15,967 nucleotides of DNA from DALYDP01 sp964348685 (GTDB taxonomy: Bacteria; Patescibacteriota; Gracilibacteria; Peribacterales; Peribacteraceae): NCBI GenBank assembly GCA_964348685.1, contig CAYGDM010000021.1, forward strand, positions 1-15,967. Direction: 5' to 3'. The notes under the pieces are model-generated. The model did no database searches. It was given only the letters and a program-made list of their open reading frames with translations, and was not told the DNA's origin. Every line of letters begins with the position of its first letter. Position 1 is the stretch's first letter. This document shows positions 8,516-15,007 of the stretch, one piece after another. A program made the position numbers and the translations under genes.

Positions 8516-9568
8516 TCATGCGGCGTTACAGAGCCCTTGGCAGTGCGGGCACGTATGATCGCACTCGCATCCGTTGGGGCCGTTGCCGTCGGGGCATTCG
8601 CAGCCCCTACTCGGCGTGCCGGGTGGCACGAGCCGCACGCGATTGCGTGTATCGATGCTGGTGCTTCGATACTGGTAATTCATCGTCGGGGCGAACGTGG
8701 GAACGAGTCCCACGGGCGCCACCGCCGGAACGACCACCGGCTGCCGCGGTTGGAATATCATTGGATACCGATAATAGTTCCGCGGCGGCGGATACCCATA
8801 ACGTTCGCAGTCATACGGACTACGCACCGGAACGGAAACCTCCTGACGGATATGACACCCGAATGACGCCGCACCGATTACCTTGTTGATCGCGTAATCG
8901 GCACGCTGTTGTTCCTTGGTCACATCGTCCGGACAGGCGTTCTGAAGAACGCCGCCGGTGTACGTGAAGCTCGTGCCGCACGCGTTGGAAAGGTTGAACC
9001 CGCCGACTTGGATCGTCGTGTTGCCTTCCGTTTGCGAGCAGCATTTCGCTTTCGGTTTCGGTTTGCAGCAGGGCTGTGTGCACGGTTGCTTGCAGCACGG
9101 TGCCGTCGCCTGCGCTTGCACGCTGGTGGCGGTGGTCTGCGAGTGCACACGTTGGCCTTGTAGCTTGCCGTTGATCGTGATCAGTACCTGCATGCGTGCG
9201 TCAACCGTTGTCGAAGGCGCTTCTCGGATGAGATACGCCACGAAGTACGCCATGTGCGTCTTTTCGTTGTTGTCGTAACGACCCCGTCCCACCGCGAGGT
9301 GGATGAGGTTCAGCGCCGCGTATTCACGCTGCACTGCGACCGTTTCTTCTTGGCGCGCCACGATCTTCATACGGTTTTGGATCTCGGTCGCCAAAAAAAC
9401 GACTTCCGAGTGGTCCAATGCGACGTCATTGCTGACGGTCGTCGTCGTTTGCAGGGATTGCAATGCCCGAAGGCGATCGCATTCCTCGCATCCGAACGCC
9501 ATGTGTGCACATTCGCTCACAAGCAGTGCGACGGCGATCCCGAGGATCGCCCATAGTTTCATGTTCAT
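8516..9568 (-). CDS. Secreted cysteine-rich protein, hypothetical
   Basis: The 350-residue product has a signal peptide (residues 1-26, ending near AFG), so the mature protein would begin at CEEC. Residues about 45-140 appear helical and globular. Residues about 155-178 form a dense Cys/Pro/Lys cluster with CC pairs and a KPKPK spacer. Residues about 255-305 are Pro/Tyr-rich. The last 28 residues hold eight cysteines in CxC, CxxC and CxxxC spacing, as in disulfide-knotted or metal-binding modules; I cannot assign a family. Export followed by disulfide formation, or metal binding at the cell surface, is plausible. Two ATGs (9568 and 9562) are possible starts. A purine-rich GAGAGAGA lies just upstream and may act as a weak ribosome site. 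The gene stands alone, with its own consensus promoter, a long structured leader and its own terminator. Confidence 0.8.
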   Translation of the reverse strand: MNMKLWAILGIAVALLVSECAHMAFGCEECDRLRALQSLQTTTTVSNDVALDHSEVVFLATEIQNRMKIVARQEETVAVQREYAALNLIHLAVGRGRYDNNEKTHMAYFVAYLIREAPSTTVDARMQVLITINGKLQGQRVHSQTTATSVQAQATAPCCKQPCTQPCCKPKPKAKCCSQTEGNTTIQVGGFNLSNACGTSFTYTGGVLQNACPDDVTKEQQRADYAINKVIGAASFGCHIRQEVSVPVRSPYDCERYGYPPPRNYYRYPMIFQPRQPVVVPAVAPVGLVPTFAPTMNYQYRSTSIDTRNRVRLVPPGTPSRGCECPDGNGPNGCECDHTCPHCQGLCNAA

Positions 9569-9606
9569 GTTCGATTTCTCTCTCTAAAACAGGTTTGGAA
9601 TTGTCC

Positions 9607-9703
9607 CCCCACGCGATTCTGCTTCTTCCGTGTCCCGCGGAAAAAACGCTCATGCGCGTCCGTGCTTCGTAAGGATGTGTAAAAGAAGCAGGAATACGTG
9701 GGG
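9607..9703 (-). promoter_or_regulatory. Structured 5' leader RNA element of the cysteine-rich protein gene
   Basis: CCCCACG, ATT and CTGCTTCTT (9607-9627, plus-strand reading) are complementary to AAGAAGCAG, AAT and CGTGGGG (9683-9703). Only a 2-nt/1-nt internal loop and one bulged G interrupt the 19 pairs. The 55-nt apical region holds smaller hairpins such as ACGC-TCAT-GCGC. The element sits within the predicted leader of about 167 nt. A cis-regulatory role (riboswitch, thermosensor or stability element) is inference. I recognise no known riboswitch class. Confidence 0.55.
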
Positions 9704-9732
9704 TGTACGCGATGCTGTGAAGGTGCACGCGA
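9702..9732. repeat. Direct repeat GGTG[T/C]ACGCGA, 20 bp apart, at the transcription start
   Basis: GGTGTACGCGA at 9702-9712 and GGTGCACGCGA at 9722-9732 match in 10 of 11 positions and start exactly 20 bp apart, about two helical turns. They lie just downstream of the -10 box, over the predicted first 30 nt of the transcript. They could be paired operator sites or part of the leader RNA. Confidence 0.45.
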
Positions 9733-9741
9733 AAGTACATC

Positions 9742-9769
9742 ATAATATACTTTTATGAGATTTTGTCAA
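9742..9769 (-). promoter_or_regulatory. Consensus sigma70 promoter for the cysteine-rich protein gene
   Basis: Minus strand: TTGACA (9769-9764), a 16-bp AT-rich spacer, TATTAT (9747-9742). The predicted start is near 9735, giving a leader of about 167 nt. This is the strongest-looking promoter in the window and lies in the only strongly AT-rich intergenic stretch. Confidence 0.75.
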
Positions 9770-9785
9770 TTATTTAGATTTTGGC

Positions 9786-10502
9786 TCAAATGAACCCTTC
9801 GATGTGCAGATCCTGCTTGGGAACGCCCCATTGCTCGAGCGCCAGCGGCTTCACTTCTTTCGTCATGTCCGGGTTGCCGCACGCGTAGACGATGCGCTGC
9901 GCGAGATCCGGTGCGAGGAGCGGCGCGAGCGTTTGTACGCGGCCCCTGTGTCCTTTCCAGTCGTCCGGCCCGCGCGTGAGTGTTTGGTAGAATGAGAAGC
10001 GTTCATGTTCTTTCGAGAGCGTTTCGAATTCGTCGATCCAAAACAATTCTTCTTCCGTGCGGACGCCGAAGATGAGATCGATTGAGTGCTGTTCGTCGCG
10101 CCGGAGCAACTCTTTGATCTGCGCCCGGAACGGTGCGACGCCTGCGCCGGTCGCGAGGAAGAGGTACGGTTTGTGGCTGACGTGCGGCAGGACGAAGTTG
10201 CCGAACGGTCCTTGCATCGTGGCGTGCATGCCTTCGATGACAGCCTGTTCCACCCACATGCTCGAGCGCCCGCCCGCTTTCAGCTTCACCGCAAGCAGGA
10301 TGTCTTTTTCGCCCGGCTCCGATGCGATCGAGTACGCGCGCGTTTGGATGTCTTGGAGATTCTCGAGGAGCGGAACGTCGAGTAGGACGAATTGCCCGGC
10401 TTTGAACGTCCAGTTTTCCGGTCGCGTGAAACGTAGCTGGTATGTGTCTTTCGCGATCAGCTTTTTCTCTGTGCAGGTGATGGTATGACGAGGGATTGGC
10501 AT
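9786..10502 (-). CDS. Ferredoxin-NADP reductase-like FAD/NAD(P)-binding oxidoreductase
   Basis: The 238-residue product has the two-domain layout of the ferredoxin-NADP+ reductase superfamily. The FAD domain includes RAYS (residues 55-58) and the GPFG turn (98-101). The NAD(P)-binding domain includes ATGAGVAPF (117-125), which contacts the dinucleotide, and ACGNP (207-211). It ends in HIEGFI, where family members often keep a C-terminal residue near the flavin. No 2Fe-2S or other added domain is present. It should move electrons between NAD(P)H and a flavin, ferredoxin or other small carrier; the partner cannot be read from sequence. It is the last gene of a minus-strand operon, starting 15 nt after the CofE-like gene. 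No terminator hairpin is visible downstream. The family call is firm and the substrate is unknown. Confidence 0.85.
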   Translation of the reverse strand: MPIPRHTITCTEKKLIAKDTYQLRFTRPENWTFKAGQFVLLDVPLLENLQDIQTRAYSIASEPGEKDILLAVKLKAGGRSSMWVEQAVIEGMHATMQGPFGNFVLPHVSHKPYLFLATGAGVAPFRAQIKELLRRDEQHSIDLIFGVRTEEELFWIDEFETLSKEHERFSFYQTLTRGPDDWKGHRGRVQTLAPLLAPDLAQRIVYACGNPDMTKEVKPLALEQWGVPKQDLHIEGFI

Positions 10503-10517
10503 AGGAGAGCGATCAGC

Positions 10518-11264
10518 TTAGAGGTGGATCACGTCGCGGAACAGGTCCTCTTCCGGTGGAAATGTCGGTACCCACCCTGCGAATGAGCTTCTCGGCAGTC
10601 CATGATCGCGCACGATCACGGCCGGCGTCGCTTGCGCCGCGTTTCCCATGAGCACGCTCGACGCGGCGGCAAGTTCATCGGCGATGGCGTCGCTTGTGAT
10701 TTTCAACGGCCGGCCGAAGAGGTCCGGCGTGCCGCGTTCATCGCGTACCGGGTCGACCCCCGCGCAGGCGAGCGCGTACGCGTCGATGCCTGAGCGAAGA
10801 GGGGAGCAGCGGCTGTCGATCACAATGACAGCGCAGCCGAGTTCTTTCTGCAGTCGCTCCGCGCTCGCGGCGGAATCTTTCGACCATCCGAGCGCCGTGC
10901 CCTCCGGCACGTTCGATTGGTCCATGCCCGCGTTCGCCGCGACGATCCAAATGTCGGGCAATGGATGCACGACGCAGAGCAATGCGCCGGTGCATCGTCC
11001 GACGACGCGTCCGCCCATGCGTGCGGTTTCGTCGAGTACCGCTTGGCAGAACTCCGGCGATCGTCCCGTTTTTTCCGCTTCGGACCGGGCTGCATCCGAA
11101 ACAGCGATCGCCGTGAGATCGACGAACGCGTCCTCGCACGTGGCGACGACTTTGGACGTGATGACGATGATGTCGTCGCTTCGGATATCGCCCGCTTGCT
11201 TCAGCGCGGCGGCGAGATCGTCGCCCGCGCGGAGGATGTCGGTTTTCAAAGGTATGAGCTCCAT
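10518..11264 (-). CDS. CofE-like protein (coenzyme F420-0:gamma-glutamyl ligase family)
   Basis: At 248 residues this matches the CofE family length. Family blocks are present: ITSKVVATCEDAFVDL (35-50), IVAANAGMDQSNVP (107-120), the D-x-R-x-x-x-x-R-x-G segment at 150-159, DLFGRPLKIT (181-190) and ADELAAASSVLMG (195-207), with a late PAVIVRDHG. In characterised archaeal and actinobacterial members the enzyme adds glutamates to F420-0 using GTP. Here the usual DTxGRPWRxG signature reads DSRCSPLRSG, and no other F420 synthesis gene is nearby. The substrate may therefore differ, and I give no gene symbol. An upstream extension to 11519 exists but overlaps the preceding gene. The ATG at 11264, 2 nt after the upstream stop, starts exactly at the family N-terminus. 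It lies between an exported protein and a flavoprotein in one operon. Confidence 0.85.
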   Translation of the reverse strand: MELIPLKTDILRAGDDLAAALKQAGDIRSDDIIVITSKVVATCEDAFVDLTAIAVSDAARSEAEKTGRSPEFCQAVLDETARMGGRVVGRCTGALLCVVHPLPDIWIVAANAGMDQSNVPEGTALGWSKDSAASAERLQKELGCAVIVIDSRCSPLRSGIDAYALACAGVDPVRDERGTPDLFGRPLKITSDAIADELAAASSVLMGNAAQATPAVIVRDHGLPRSSFAGWVPTFPPEEDLFRDVIHL

Positions 11265-11266
11265 GA

Positions 11267-11755
11267 TTACGGCAGGGGATACGGATCGGTCGTCACGATC
11301 GTCGCGTCGTCGTCGCGCGTGCCGCTCGGATGCGAGATGGTCGTGGTGTGCACCGTGACCGGCACGCCTGACGGATTGTGCAGCGTGATGCGTCCGGGGA
11401 ACGGCGCATCGAAGCGGACCGTTGCGCCCCCCGGGATCGTCCATTTTATAAATTGCAGCTCTTGGGGTTCGCCCGTCACCGATGCGAGAGGGGCGCCGCG
11501 TACTTCTTGCCGTTTCCACATGTCGGGCAGATGCAGGGCGATTGTGCCGCTGCCGTTGTGGCTGATGTCGAAGACGTTTGACCCAGACGACGCGAAACGG
11601 ACGATGTCGAGCGTCACCGGGAAGGTATGTTCTATAGCGATATCGGTTGCCGGACCGGGCATCGATTGGTCATACGAAAGCCATGCCGCAGGGGCCCCCA
11701 AGAGGAGTGTTAAACAGAGGGCGAGGAAGCCGATCTTGACATGCGAAGCGGTCAC
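11267..11755 (-). CDS. Exported or membrane-anchored hypothetical protein
   Basis: The 162-residue product has a hydrophobic N-terminal segment (about residues 8-26). This could be a signal peptide ending near APA or an uncleaved anchor. The rest is rich in beta-branched residues and Pro/Gly, suggesting a small extracytoplasmic beta-sandwich. I recognise no family motif. The start is GTG (11755-11753), 6 nt after a TACAAT box on the same strand. It is the first gene of the operon with the CofE-like and reductase genes, ending 2 nt before the former. A link between its role and those enzymes is not evident from sequence. Confidence 0.7.
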   Translation of the reverse strand: MTASHVKIGFLALCLTLLLGAPAAWLSYDQSMPGPATDIAIEHTFPVTLDIVRFASSGSNVFDISHNGSGTIALHLPDMWKRQEVRGAPLASVTGEPQELQFIKWTIPGGATVRFDAPFPGRITLHNPSGVPVTVHTTTISHPSGTRDDDATIVTTDPYPLP

Positions 11756-11761
11756 GCGCCG

Positions 11762-11767
11762 ATTGTA
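11762..11767 (-). promoter_or_regulatory. Candidate -10 box for the 11755-9786 operon
   Basis: TACAAT on the minus strand, ending 6 nt before the GTG start, the same spacing as two of the leaderless plus-strand genes. No convincing -35 box and no extended TG are present, so this is weaker. It is divergent from the 11829 gene, with 73 bp between the two starts. Confidence 0.45.
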
Positions 11768-11808
11768 TAGATAATGGAGGACTTTTGCTCGCGATCGTGC
11801 GCGGTTCG

Positions 11809-11817
11809 TGGTACACT
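11809..11817 (+). promoter_or_regulatory. Extended -10 promoter of the zinc-ribbon gene
   Basis: TGG followed by TACACT, 11 nt before the ATG at 11829, so the mRNA leader would be only about 4-5 nt. No good -35 box is seen, as is common for extended -10 promoters. Confidence 0.55.
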
Positions 11818-11828
11818 ACAGACGATCT

Positions 11829-12188
11829 ATGGAGTTCGATCCTCATACCATTCATCACATCCTCCAGCGCATCCGTCAGCAGATGCGGTGCCCGCAGTGC
11901 GGGGAGAAGGTTCCCGTCGAGATGGCGTCGGTGCGCATCACCGGCGACGATTTCCTCATCATGCAGCTCAAGTGCGAAGCGTGCGACGCCTATATCGTGC
12001 TGCACGCATCTCTCCAGGGTATTAAGAATCTCTCGTCGCCCGCTGCGGAGAAAGATGCGTTCAAGAACGCGTCTTCTGCGATCAAGGGTACTGAATTCGA
12101 CGTCGAGGATTTGCAGCGCGCGATCGAACGTGCCGCCGGTTCGTTCGATCAGTTGTTCGACGGTGGGAAGAAAGTAGACAATGCCTAA
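11829..12188 (+). CDS. Small zinc-ribbon protein, hypothetical
   Basis: The 119-residue product has CPQC at residues 21-24 and CEAC at 49-52. This four-cysteine arrangement is typical of a zinc ribbon, about 24 residues between knuckles, with beta-strand-like residues between. The C-terminal half (about 75-112) is charged and helical, ending in Lys/Asp residues. Zinc ribbons bind nucleic acid or protein, and nothing here decides which. I prefer the ATG at 11829 over an in-frame GTG at 11808, because the latter would begin upstream of the promoter's predicted start point. It ends 3 nt before the lipoprotein gene, with which it forms an operon. Confidence 0.75.
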   Translation: MEFDPHTIHHILQRIRQQMRCPQCGEKVPVEMASVRITGDDFLIMQLKCEACDAYIVLHASLQGIKNLSSPAAEKDAFKNASSAIKGTEFDVEDLQRAIERAAGSFDQLFDGGKKVDNA

Positions 12189-12191
12189 TAT

Positions 12192-12419
12192 ATGAAGAAG
12201 ATGTTGCTTAGTGCACTGGCAGTCGTGCCGCTGCTTTCCGCATGTTCCGGCATGACCGGGCAGGTGCAGGAAACATTGAGTGGTGCCATCGCCCCGGTTC
12301 GGGATGCGATCGACGAGGCGACGCGGCGTGCGAACGAGGTTGGAGAGGGTATTAACCAGGTTTCTGACGGCTTGGGGAGGGTGCGTGGAGCGTTTGCTGG
12401 GTCGGGGACAACGTTCTAG
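12192..12419 (+). CDS. Small lipoprotein, hypothetical
   Basis: The 75-residue product has a lipoprotein signal peptide: KK at residues 2-3, a hydrophobic core, and lipobox LSAC (15-18). The mature form would be about 58 residues attached to the membrane through Cys18. The mature part is one amphipathic, possibly coiled-coil helix with charged residues, followed by a Gly-rich end. The start ATG lies 3 nt after the zinc-ribbon stop, and no Shine-Dalgarno sequence is evident. A repeat element begins immediately after its TAG stop, followed by a terminator. It could be a small envelope-structuring protein, but no family is recognised. Confidence 0.7.
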   Translation: MKKMLLSALAVVPLLSACSGMTGQVQETLSGAIAPVRDAIDEATRRANEVGEGINQVSDGLGRVRGAFAGSGTTF

Positions 12420-12443
12420 CCCTTCGACAGGCTCAGGGTGACA
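12420..12443. repeat. REP-like dispersed palindromic repeat (CCCTTCGACAGGCTCAGGGTG type)
   Basis: This short imperfect palindrome matches a sequence I know to be scattered in many unrelated bacterial genomes. When translated on the opposite strand it gives the tell-tale HPEPVEG peptide, and here it does so in a spurious minus-strand reading frame. It begins right after the lipoprotein stop codon. Only one copy is in the window. The identification rests on recall, not on a search. Confidence 0.6.
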
Positions 12444-12451
12444 AATATGGT

Positions 12452-12476
12452 GCCATTGCGAAAATGGCTCTTTTTT
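12452..12476 (+). terminator. Rho-independent terminator of the zinc-ribbon/lipoprotein operon
   Basis: GCCATT (12452-12457), 5-nt loop GCGAA, AATGGC (12463-12468), then TC and six T (12471-12476). The hairpin overlaps the -35 box of the next gene's promoter. Confidence 0.75.
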
Positions 12477-12484
12477 GGTACAAT
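12456..12484 (+). promoter_or_regulatory. Extended -10 promoter giving a near-leaderless transcript of the 12493 gene
   Basis: TTGCGA (12456-12461), a 17-bp spacer, and TACAAT (12479-12484) preceded by TGG (12476-12478). The ATG is 8 nt after the -10 box. The -35 sits inside the terminator stem-loop and the spacer contains its T-tract. Confidence 0.7.
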
Positions 12485-12492
12485 GATTCGAT

Positions 12493-12828
12493 ATGTCCGA
12501 CACAAAAAATTCGATGCCGGCGTTGCCCACGGGGAAAGAATTTTTCAACGAGGTGATGGGTGCGATCGAGCCGGACCTCGTGTTGGACGGTAAGGAACTC
12601 CAAGCGAAGTACGTTGGTGAAGCCGAGGCCGATCGGGCCGCGCGTTTGGCGCGCTACGAAGCTGCATTTGAACAGTACGACAAAGCCGCCGCCGCGAAGC
12701 TCGCTGAGCTGAACGGCAATGTCGGTTTGTCCGTCCGGACACTTCGAGCTGGCGCCGAAACGGCCAGCCGCGGCAGGGAAAAGACGGATCTCACGACAAT
12801 TGAATCCAATTTCGGCATCGCCGCATGA
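12493..12828 (+). CDS. Small helical hypothetical protein (first gene of module 2)
   Basis: The 111-residue product is without signal peptide, cysteines or membrane segment. It is rich in Ala, Glu, Lys and Arg and probably mostly helical; residues about 42-75 could form a charged helix or short coiled coil. I recognise no family. Its TGA stop overlaps the ATG of the next gene (ATGA, 12825-12828), a classic coupling arrangement. Its position mirrors the 508-residue and 98-residue proteins that precede the other two REARL-motif proteins. A role as a binding partner or chaperone of the downstream protein is inferred from gene order only. Confidence 0.75.
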   Translation: MSDTKNSMPALPTGKEFFNEVMGAIEPDLVLDGKELQAKYVGEAEADRAARLARYEAAFEQYDKAAAAKLAELNGNVGLSVRTLRAGAETASRGREKTDLTTIESNFGIAA

Positions 12829-14954
12829 TGCATCCGCTTTTCCCCGAACGGCCGTCCCTCTTCCGCGAAGCGCGCCTCGTGCATTTCGCGCAAAATGGCG
12901 GTGGTGCGGAGCAGCCGGGTCAGCAGCCGGAAGGCGAAAAGCCGCTCGATACGAAGATGAGGCTTGATAATCCGGAAGCCATCGACGCCGCGAAACGGGT
13001 GCGCATCACGACGGCGGACGATGCGTTGGTGGGGATCGGCGACGCGACGCAGGCGTCGCTGAAGAATATCGCCACGTTGGAATTTAACGAGCTGAAGGGC
13101 GATAAGACCGAGCAGGCCGATCTCGAGAAAGCCGCGCAGACGGTTCAGGATCGTTTCTCTCATGCGGATATCCACGCGACGTTCGTCGTGAACGCCGACA
13201 AGTCGGTGACGTGGGATTTTCAGCCGCTTGAGGCGAAGGATTCCGACTTCGACGTGAGCATTCCTGCGGAACTTCGTCAGAAGATGAAAGATGTAATTAA
13301 TTCCGCGTCGCCCGGCACGGAGCTGGTATTCAAGGAATTCATGAAGGGTGCCACGATGGAATCGTTGGACGCGCTCGTGAAGCTGCAAGATTCAGATTCT
13401 TCCCGAAAAGGCATCACGTACGCGCTGAACAGCATGGACTGGAGTGGCACGAAAGAAAGCGTTGATGCATCCATCGCTGCTATTCCCGACGCGCAGCAGA
13501 GTGCCGCGATCACTGCGTTTCGTGAAGCGTTCGGCGATGCGAAGATCGCGCAGCTTCAGTCGTCGATCAAGCGCGTCGGTGCGGAGAAGCCCGAAGAAAA
13601 CGTGCTCGCGAATCCGCAGCAGCAGGAAGCGCTCGATAAAAGGCTCAGCGTAAACATTTCCAAGATGAAGGACTACGAAGTGATGCGCATCCAGGGTCAG
13701 ATCATGCAAAATTTTGGCGTGAACGTGAATGTGGAAGGCGAAGGCGACAGCCGCAAGCTCGTCGCGGAGCCGTATAACCCGGAATCCGCGAAAATGATAA
13801 AGTTCATGGGCATGATCACGGTCGTGATGAGTTGGGTGGCGCAGTTAAGGGAAATGAAGGACCGCATGGAGGGAAAGTCGACCGAAAAGGCGAAGGCGAA
13901 GCCGGGCGAAGTTCCCGTCGTGCCCGGTGGCAACCCCGAAACACCCGCTCCCGTGGAAAATCCGGAAGTCGGTGCGAAGAAGAAAGGTGCCGATATCCTG
14001 ACGGCCGCGGCAGCTACGAAAGCAGGTGACGCGTACACGTTGGATCTCGCGCAGTTCGGTGACGCCACGTTCTCGTTCGATGCCGGCGTGTGGAAAATCG
14101 CGCAAGGCGGCGATCCGATCGTTGAAGTGAAGGAAAACCAATTCAGCGCTCCCGTTCCCGCCACGGCCGAACAGACGGCGGAAATCGACAAGCTGAACGC
14201 GGTCTGCAAGGACCTCGCGAAAGTGAACGACGAAACGAAGGCCGGGAAAACAGAGGTTAAAAATGCCGACACGAAGAAGACACTGGAGCCGTTCAATAAC
14301 GGAAACACGTCATTCGAAGCGGTCGCGGTGAATGAGACGACGTTGCGCATCGATATCAAAGATGCCGCTTCATGTACGCCGACGATCTTGAAAAAGAAGT
14401 GCGATGCCGTCGGTTTGACGGGCGCCGTGCGCGAAGGGGAGAGCGTCGTGATCGAGAACACTCCGAAAAATATCGCCGCGTTGAACAAGCTCAACGACGC
14501 CGTCCGCAAGGATCCGGAAACGCTGCAGCAGTTGCAGCTCCTGTCGTTCGCCGAAGCGATCGATATCGCCGATCCGGGCTACGGTCTCGCCGCGAAGGTA
14601 GAGGGAGTGCCGTCCGGCTCGCAGATGGCGAACCAGATCATCGCGTACCTCGAGCGCGAGCATGCCGATCCCAATGCAACCAATTTCATGGTGCTCAGCA
14701 GCTTCGGTCAGACGAAAGACCATCTGTTCCTCAACGACGGCTGGGTAGACGACACCAATCTCGTGTGGGGCTTCAAGAGCATGCTCGGCAAATCGCCGCA
14801 ACTTACGCAGCAGGCCCTCAGTGCTATCACCGAGGATCGCACAGTGGTCACCATCTCCGCCATGACCGAGAGCATCGCGAAGACGCAGTACGTGCTATTC
14901 CAGAAGGAATTGGTACGTAGCATGAACGCCGTCGCAAAGCACTTTAAGGCCTAA
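12825..14954 (+). CDS. Large hypothetical protein with N-terminal REARL motif (second gene of module 2)
   Basis: The 709-residue product has no recognised family. The N-terminus carries LF (5-6), REARL (14-18) and F21, as in the proteins at 5279 and 15308. A Gly/Gln/Pro-rich spacer (24-40) follows. Residues about 45-320 are a charged, mostly helical region. A short hydrophobic stretch (about 325-340) may be a buried or membrane-contacting helix. Residues about 350-390 form a Lys/Pro/Glu-rich linker. Two or more folded segments make up 395-709, including alternating beta-type stretches around 400-445 and a helical C-terminus. Only two cysteines appear before residue 530, so disulfide stabilisation is unlikely. 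There is no signal peptide. The start overlaps the previous stop, and a second ATG follows directly at 12828. It ends near a 7-bp inverted repeat. Confidence 0.8.
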   Translation: MMHPLFPERPSLFREARLVHFAQNGGGAEQPGQQPEGEKPLDTKMRLDNPEAIDAAKRVRITTADDALVGIGDATQASLKNIATLEFNELKGDKTEQADLEKAAQTVQDRFSHADIHATFVVNADKSVTWDFQPLEAKDSDFDVSIPAELRQKMKDVINSASPGTELVFKEFMKGATMESLDALVKLQDSDSSRKGITYALNSMDWSGTKESVDASIAAIPDAQQSAAITAFREAFGDAKIAQLQSSIKRVGAEKPEENVLANPQQQEALDKRLSVNISKMKDYEVMRIQGQIMQNFGVNVNVEGEGDSRKLVAEPYNPESAKMIKFMGMITVVMSWVAQLREMKDRMEGKSTEKAKAKPGEVPVVPGGNPETPAPVENPEVGAKKKGADILTAAAATKAGDAYTLDLAQFGDATFSFDAGVWKIAQGGDPIVEVKENQFSAPVPATAEQTAEIDKLNAVCKDLAKVNDETKAGKTEVKNADTKKTLEPFNNGNTSFEAVAVNETTLRIDIKDAASCTPTILKKKCDAVGLTGAVREGESVVIENTPKNIAALNKLNDAVRKDPETLQQLQLLSFAEAIDIADPGYGLAAKVEGVPSGSQMANQIIAYLEREHADPNATNFMVLSSFGQTKDHLFLNDGWVDDTNLVWGFKSMLGKSPQLTQQALSAITEDRTVVTISAMTESIAKTQYVLFQKELVRSMNAVAKHFKA

Positions 14955-14974
14955 TGTAAGCGGTTTGAGGCCTT
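14946..14974. repeat. 7-bp inverted repeat around the stop codon (AAGGCCT / AGGCCTT)
   Basis: A perfect AAGGCCT (14946-14952) and AGGCCTT (14968-14974) flank a 15-nt loop that begins within the TAA stop. There is no U-tract after it, so it is at best a weak terminator. It overlaps the candidate -35 of the next promoter. Confidence 0.4.
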
Positions 14975-15001
14975 CAAAAGAGGGGCGTTTTCTGCTATAC
15001 T
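14973..15001 (+). promoter_or_regulatory. Extended -10 promoter giving a leaderless transcript of the 15008 gene
   Basis: TATACT (14996-15001) preceded by TGC (14993-14995), with the ATG 6 nt downstream. A weak TTCAAA lies 17 bp upstream (14973-14978). The stretch from TTTCTGCTATA onward closely resembles the promoter before 3751. Confidence 0.7.
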
Positions 15002-15007
15002 TCTTTG

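Noticed and set aside
9426..9743. Possible small protein in the leader of the cysteine-rich gene (minus strand)
   Set aside because: Its ATG lies inside the -10 box, so it would not be transcribed from that promoter, and it overlaps the signal-peptide region in another frame.
11265..11519. N-terminal extension of the CofE-like gene
   Set aside because: Arg/His-rich sequence unlike the family, overlapping the upstream gene; the family N-terminus starts at the ATG at 11264.
11670..12548. Minus-strand frame of 292 codons containing HPEPVEG
   Set aside because: The peptide comes from the dispersed repeat, and the frame lies antisense to the zinc-ribbon and lipoprotein genes and crosses a terminator.
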